From positions 46,548 to 55,196 of the forward strand of contig DBLF01000069.1 in NCBI GenBank assembly GCA_002297965.1: a DNA stretch of 8,649 bases. Direction: 5' to 3'. A program made the position numbers and the translations under genes. The notes under the pieces are model-generated. The model did no database searches and was not told the DNA's origin. It saw only the letters and a program-made list of their open reading frames with translations. Positions 5,877-8,649 of the stretch are shown piece by piece. Every line of letters starts with the position of its first letter. Positions within the stretch are counted from its first letter, which is position 1. This DNA comes from Candidatus Segatella papionis (GTDB lineage: Bacteria > Bacteroidota > Bacteroidia > Bacteroidales > Bacteroidaceae).

Positions 5877-7946
5877 ATGAAACAAATGAAAAAGAAAACA
5901 TGGAATGTTAACTTGTTGGCTCTCAGCACGCTTCTCTTTTTATTGGGTAGCTGTAGTTCTAGCAATGGCTCGGATGAACCTGAAAGCCCAGTGACTCCGA
6001 ATCCTTCGGAAGTTAAAATGATGGATAAGTCGAAAATCAAAGACTTCGACAAGTATTACTGCCCTGGAACTTGGAACGAGGGCTTTGAAAAAGGTCCAGA
6101 CAATATGCTCCGTAGCGATGCCAAGTGGTCTTGGTGGCGTATGAAACAGAGTGAGCATTTCTTTGTGTTCTGGGAGCCAGGCTTCGGTGATAATCCTAAT
6201 GCTGAGTCTGTGCCTGAAGAATTGCGTGTGGATGTTGATGACTTGTTGGCTAAGGCTGAGCAATTCTATAAGACCAATGTGGAGAAACTCGGAATGGCTA
6301 CTGTAGGACAGGGTAAATCTGTTCTTGATAATCATAAGATGCAGATTTATCTGCTCTATCAGACAGAGTGGCTTGCCACAGGTTCAGGGTATGACGATAA
6401 AATAGGAGCCTTGTGGGTGAACCCTTCTACCTGTAAGCCCGTAGGCTCTACCATCGGTCATGAGATTGGTCACTCCTTCCAATATCAGACTTCTGCTGAC
6501 AAGCTTTTCACAGGAGAGGCTGAGCCTATAGATATGGGCAACAATACACAAATAGTACCTTGTGGCTTCCGCTATGGTTTTGGTGACAAGGGCTCTGGTG
6601 GTTGTGCTTATTGGGAACAGTGTGCTCAATGGCAGTCGTTCCAGGATTATCCTGTGGAGGCTTTTACCCAAGATGCCAATGTGCAGGTATGGCTCAAAAA
6701 TCATCATCGCCATTTCAACCATGAGTTTATGCGTTATGCCAGCTACTGGTTCCAATACTATTTCACGCAAAAACATGGTATCGAATCTTACGCTCGTATT
6801 TGGAAGGAGAGCAAGTATCCTGAGGATCCTCTCCAAACTTACATGCGCCTTTATTGCAACAATGATTTGAATACACTCTACAATGATTTGTATGATTATG
6901 CGGCTCATTGCGCTGATTATGACTTTGATGCAGTGCATCAGTATAAGACCGATGCTGCCATCAATTACTCTACCAAGTTGTACAAGAATGGAGAGTATTA
7001 CCAAGTAGCTTATTCCAATTGCCCTGGTACTACAGGCTTCAACTTGATTCCATTGAATATACCATCCTCAGGCAAGGTAAGTGCTACCATAGAAGGCATA
7101 GCTCCAGGCTCAGCTCTTGCAGCCGGAGACCCTGGCACGGTGGTGGATGGTGATGGAAACGCAAAGAGCACTGTGAAAAAGTATAATTCTCAGAGCAATA
7201 CGCAGCAGAGCTATCGTTATGGTTTCGTGGCAATCACCAAGGATGGCAAATCGCATTATGGCGAGATGCATGCAGGTAAGCAAGGTAGTGCATCCTATGA
7301 TGTACCAGCCAATACAGACCGTTTGTATTTCTGTGTGTTGGCTGCTCCTGGTCAGTACAATCGCAATGCTTGGGATGATGACGAGACCAATGATGAGCAG
7401 TGGCCTTATCGTGTGAAATTCTCGGGTACCGACTTGCTGGGAAATGTAGTTATTCCTGCGGGCGATCCTACAGATGTCAATGCGGCATTGGAGGTAAGCC
7501 TTGATGCCGGCAGCACAGATTATCCTCTTCATACATTCAATCTCTTGAATGATGGGGTGATGGCAAAGGTTGCCAAGGCATTCAAACTTCAGCCTTCAGA
7601 GATTGCTGGTGCTACGCTGGATGCTGGAACAGTAAAGGCTGATGGCTTCACAGGTCCTGCAGATGGCAAGGTGGCTGTGGGATTGACCAATCCTGATGGT
7701 ACTATCTCGTATGCTTATTCAGCCAATGGCATAGGTTTCTGGATAGCCGAGGATGGAACCGCTGGTGTTTGGGGGGATGGAACGAAGATTTACTTCGAGT
7801 ATAATGCTGGTGGCTATGCCCTCACCGTAGGTCACAAGCCTGGTGCTTCGCAGAAAGGCAAGACCTATACCATCAAGCCAACGATGGTATATAATAAAGG
7901 TGGCAAGCTTCATAAGGCAGTCATCACAGTAAAGATGAAGTTCTAA
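5877..7946 (+). CDS. Lipoprotein with DUF6055 (HEIGH metallopeptidase-like) and C-terminal DUF4859 domains
   Basis: This 689-residue lipoprotein has the lipobox LGSC with lipidated Cys26; the SSSNGSDEPES that follows is acidic and may act as a surface-export signal. Residues about 60-390 resemble DUF6055 and contain HEIGHSFQ (195-202), a zinc-peptidase HExxH motif with His195, Glu196 and His199. A third ligand could be Glu214, Glu216 or Glu247 (in AYWEQCAQW). A histidine cluster (276, 277, 279, 282) follows. A beta-rich segment (about 372-520) leads to a DUF4859-like domain (about 535-689), a probable binding or adhesion module. Nine cysteines remain after the lipidated one, suggesting disulfides outside the cytoplasm. 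Catalysis is unproven; domain names are from memory and were not searched. ATG 5886 is an alternative start that leaves the signal peptide intact. Its position beside SusC/SusD suggests processing or binding of the imported substrate. It has its own promoter and lies between near-identical hairpins. Confidence 0.85.
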   Translation: MKQMKKKTWNVNLLALSTLLFLLGSCSSSNGSDEPESPVTPNPSEVKMMDKSKIKDFDKYYCPGTWNEGFEKGPDNMLRSDAKWSWWRMKQSEHFFVFWEPGFGDNPNAESVPEELRVDVDDLLAKAEQFYKTNVEKLGMATVGQGKSVLDNHKMQIYLLYQTEWLATGSGYDDKIGALWVNPSTCKPVGSTIGHEIGHSFQYQTSADKLFTGEAEPIDMGNNTQIVPCGFRYGFGDKGSGGCAYWEQCAQWQSFQDYPVEAFTQDANVQVWLKNHHRHFNHEFMRYASYWFQYYFTQKHGIESYARIWKESKYPEDPLQTYMRLYCNNDLNTLYNDLYDYAAHCADYDFDAVHQYKTDAAINYSTKLYKNGEYYQVAYSNCPGTTGFNLIPLNIPSSGKVSATIEGIAPGSALAAGDPGTVVDGDGNAKSTVKKYNSQSNTQQSYRYGFVAITKDGKSHYGEMHAGKQGSASYDVPANTDRLYFCVLAAPGQYNRNAWDDDETNDEQWPYRVKFSGTDLLGNVVIPAGDPTDVNAALEVSLDAGSTDYPLHTFNLLNDGVMAKVAKAFKLQPSEIAGATLDAGTVKADGFTGPADGKVAVGLTNPDGTISYAYSANGIGFWIAEDGTAGVWGDGTKIYFEYNAGGYALTVGHKPGASQKGKTYTIKPTMVYNKGGKLHKAVITVKMKF

Positions 7947-7971
7947 ATTGGAAGTATCTGGTATGTAAAAC

Positions 7972-8021
7972 AAAAATCGCCCGATAGTGCTATTCGATGT
8001 AGCAACTATCGGGCGATACTT
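7972..8021. terminator. Bidirectional hairpin between convergent genes (copy 2)
   Basis: The arms ATCGCCCGATAGT (7976-7988) and ACTATCGGGCGAT (8005-8017) and the inner four pairs are identical to copy 1, including the bulged A (8004); only one loop base differs (G7996 versus A5779). It lies 25 bases after the stop of the third gene and 8 bases beyond the stop of the minus-strand gene. The AAAAA on its left becomes a U-tract for the minus-strand transcript, whereas the plus-strand side has ACTTTAATTT, a weaker tract. It likely ends both convergent transcripts. Confidence 0.8.
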
Positions 8022-8025
8022 TAAT

Positions 8026-8649
8026 TTATAGGGTGTAGATTTTCCAGTCGTCTATACTTCTGTTGTCTTCCGAGAAGTTGATGCCGACCATTACTTTTTT
8101 ACGCTTGTCATCGGCAAAGGCTGAAATATATTTCTTGTCCTTGATTTGAGCCAATGCAATAGTTGCATCCTTTTTATATTTCAGTTCAAAGACATAGATG
8201 GTATCTGTAGTCTTCAGCACCATGTCGATTCTTCCGTCAGAAGTCGGCTGTTCTGCAGTGACTTCCAAGCCTAGCAAGGCAAATATGGTGTACATCACCG
8301 CTTGGTAATGGCGTTCATTGTTATTAATCAATGTATAAGGAAACTTATCATAGAAAGTCTTTAGATGAGGCAGGAACGCCGACATGTCGCCATCACGAAC
8401 CACGCAGTCGTAGTAGGCACCGCACAAGGCATCGTAGTTGCCCATTCCATCCGGTGAATAATAACGGAAGAGACTTGTGGAGAAACCCTGTCTTACCTCT
8501 TCGTTAGGGAAGCCCAGGCGATATTGCCTGCGTCTCTTGTCGTACTCCTTGATGGTAAGATAACCACTTTGGTACAAAACTGGCACTGGGTCTGAAATCT
8601 TTTCCGTAGGTACGTCAAAGCGCTTGTCGGATGCCCAAATGTCATCTAG
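8026..8649 (-). CDS. AAA-ATPase-like/PD-(D/E)XK nuclease family protein, C-terminal part (5' end outside window)
   Basis: The last 207 residues of a minus-strand protein are visible; the reading frame stays open to the window edge, so the start and the expected N-terminal AAA-ATPase-like domain lie beyond 8649. A GTG at 8584-8586 gives an apparent start, but in-frame coding with family-like sequence (DVPTEKISDP, then LYQSGYLTIKEYD) continues upstream of it, so it is not the real start. GFPNEEVRQGF is also typical of the family. The C-terminal PD-(D/E)XK_9-type nuclease fold shows GRIDM with the metal-binding Asp (8224-8226), then FELK with Glu (8185-8187) and Lys (8179-8181), then AQIKDKKY with the conserved Gln. 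These catalytic residues are intact. Such proteins occur in many copies in Bacteroidota genomes and their role is not established. It converges on the third gene and is probably not part of the uptake locus. Confidence 0.88.
   Translation of the reverse strand, partial: LDDIWASDKRFDVPTEKISDPVPVLYQSGYLTIKEYDKRRRQYRLGFPNEEVRQGFSTSLFRYYSPDGMGNYDALCGAYYDCVVRDGDMSAFLPHLKTFYDKFPYTLINNNERHYQAVMYTIFALLGLEVTAEQPTSDGRIDMVLKTTDTIYVFELKYKKDATIALAQIKDKKYISAFADDKRKKVMVGINFSEDNRSIDDWKIYTL

Noticed and set aside
5755..8017. Hairpin pair as a CRISPR array or insertion-sequence ends
   Set aside because: There are only two copies 2.2 kb apart in the same orientation, with a single lipoprotein gene between them, no transposase and no spacer structure.

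Overview
The window looks like a chromosomal stretch from a gut or oral member of the Bacteroidota, most likely Prevotella/Segatella. The evidence is an adjacent SusC/SusD-type outer-membrane pair, lipoproteins with Bacteroidota-style lipoboxes, A-rich start regions without Shine-Dalgarno sequences, promoter -7 elements of the form TTACTTTG, and a fragment of the AAA-ATPase/PD-(D/E)XK family that is abundant in these genomes. The genus is inferred from sequence style and was not tested by search.

Layout. Positions 1-376 hold no convincing gene but carry several symmetric DNA elements: two related near-palindromes (13-36 and 57-74), a long hairpin (243-282), a repeated TTT(A/G)GACGA motif (267-275 and 288-296), and a probable -7 element (326-333). 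Next come a SusC-like TonB-dependent transporter (377-3658) and, 13 bases later, a SusD-like surface lipoprotein (3672-5726), almost certainly one operon. A hairpin (5755-5805) closes it. A separate promoter (5829-5836) then serves a 689-residue lipoprotein with an HEIGH metallopeptidase-like motif and the apparent DUF6055 plus DUF4859 domain architecture (5877-7946). A second, almost identical hairpin (7972-8021) follows. The window ends inside a minus-strand gene, whose C-terminal part (8026 to beyond 8649) carries a PD-(D/E)XK nuclease fold.

How the genes may work together. SusC and SusD form a lidded outer-membrane importer for oligomers bound at the cell surface. The third protein is probably also anchored outside the inner membrane and has a zinc-peptidase-like signature. 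The visible part of the locus therefore resembles a nutrient-capture locus whose accessory is a putative protease rather than a glycoside hydrolase, so peptide or glycopeptide substrates deserve as much consideration as polysaccharides. No regulator, glycosidase or inner-membrane transporter is visible; these may lie outside the window. The nuclease-family gene is convergent and probably unrelated. The most notable observations are the 46-bp direct repeats bracketing the third gene and the AraC-like spacing of the upstream motifs.
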